NCBI GenBank assembly: GCA_036346225.1
Contig: JARFIW010001369.1
Location: 2,542,001-2,606,000 of the forward strand
Reading direction: 5' to 3'
Source of the DNA: Platerodrilus igneus
Lineage: Eukaryota > Arthropoda > Insecta > Coleoptera > Lycidae
DNA: 64,000 nt
Shown here: positions 63,721 through 64,000 of the stretch, piece after piece
Numbering within the stretch: position 1 is the first letter of the stretch
Layout of the letters: each line of letters begins with the position of its first letter
The notes under the pieces: model-generated
What the model saw: only the letters and a program-made list of their open reading frames with translations
Told to the model about the DNA's origin: nothing
Databases searched by the model: none
Position numbers and translations under genes: made by a program

Positions 63721-64000
63721 ATTTTAATAATACCATAGACTAATGTAGAAAGCCAATTGTAAAAAAAAAAAATAAAAACACTTACCTTCATTTAATACTA
63801 GCTAAGATGAAGAACTCGCTTGTCAATATACAGATGCTCAGATATTGGTAATTTGTTTTGTATAAAAACACAAAATAGAAAAATAATTATGAAAACTATA
63901 ATAAAAACTCGAAACATATGAAAAAATTGGCTTGGGTACCAAAAAAAGTAACTTTAGTGACAAAAAAAAAACAAAAAGTGACCTGCCGCAAAACGTAACC

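Larger units (their letters stand above)
60290..64000 (-). mobile_element. putative hAT-like transposon, right end outside the window
   Basis: CAGGGCTGCCACTAGTCA at 60290 resembles hAT terminal repeats (CAGGG/CAGTG-type ends). A minus-strand hAT-like transposase lies at 62170-63720. The sequence running to 64000 has GTGAC-containing repeats like those near 60320. RTE-derived copies sit inside at 60480-62060. The extent is inference, because the far end is not in the window. Confidence 0.4.

Overview
The window is animal nuclear DNA, AT-rich and intron-rich, and very probably from an insect with a transposon-laden genome. The evidence is one spliced host gene on the minus strand, the insect p160/SRC nuclear-receptor coactivator taiman, surrounded and invaded by mobile elements. 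These include Tc1/mariner, pogo-like, piggyBac-like and hAT-like DNA transposons, Ty3/gypsy LTR elements, RTE-type and R1/LOA-type LINEs, a tRNA-derived SINE, foldback MITEs, and a hammerhead-ribozyme tandem repeat. I cannot name the order or species.

The host gene runs right to left. A bHLH-PAS exon (34092-35120) is followed by an exon with two LxxLL boxes (33283-34045), then a 25-kb intron (8215-33282). After it come an activation-domain exon with three more LxxLL motifs (7303-8214), a glutamine-rich exon (6573-7256) and two C-terminal exons (4699-4930 and about 4117-4358). All five splice joints agree in reading phase. The N-terminal exons lie upstream (right) and are not identified with confidence.

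The 25-kb intron holds a pogo-like transposase relic interrupted by a solo LTR with a 4-bp target duplication. Next are a Ty3/gypsy element with both 264-bp LTRs and a long ATATT microsatellite inside its integrase, and an RTE LINE split by a nearly intact mariner with about 400-bp inverted repeats. Further along are a second RTE-derived element carrying a tiny LINE tail, a SINE with an 11-bp target duplication, a GC-richer two-ORF LINE on the minus strand, and a second mariner relic just before the exon.

Upstream of the bHLH exon (35.1-64 kb) I found no certain host gene. There is a 1-kb foldback element filled with a 30-bp minisatellite and flanked by an 8-bp duplication, and other foldback/MITE elements. 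Three related large LTRs occur, two of them (B and C) in a duplicated block with the same flanks, leader region and piggyBac fragment. Between B and C lies a roughly 300-bp tandem repeat carrying a type I hammerhead ribozyme. The right end holds RTE fragments and a decayed hAT-like transposase. The hammerhead array is the most interesting object. All calls rest on reading the sequence and recalling family motifs; no database search was run.
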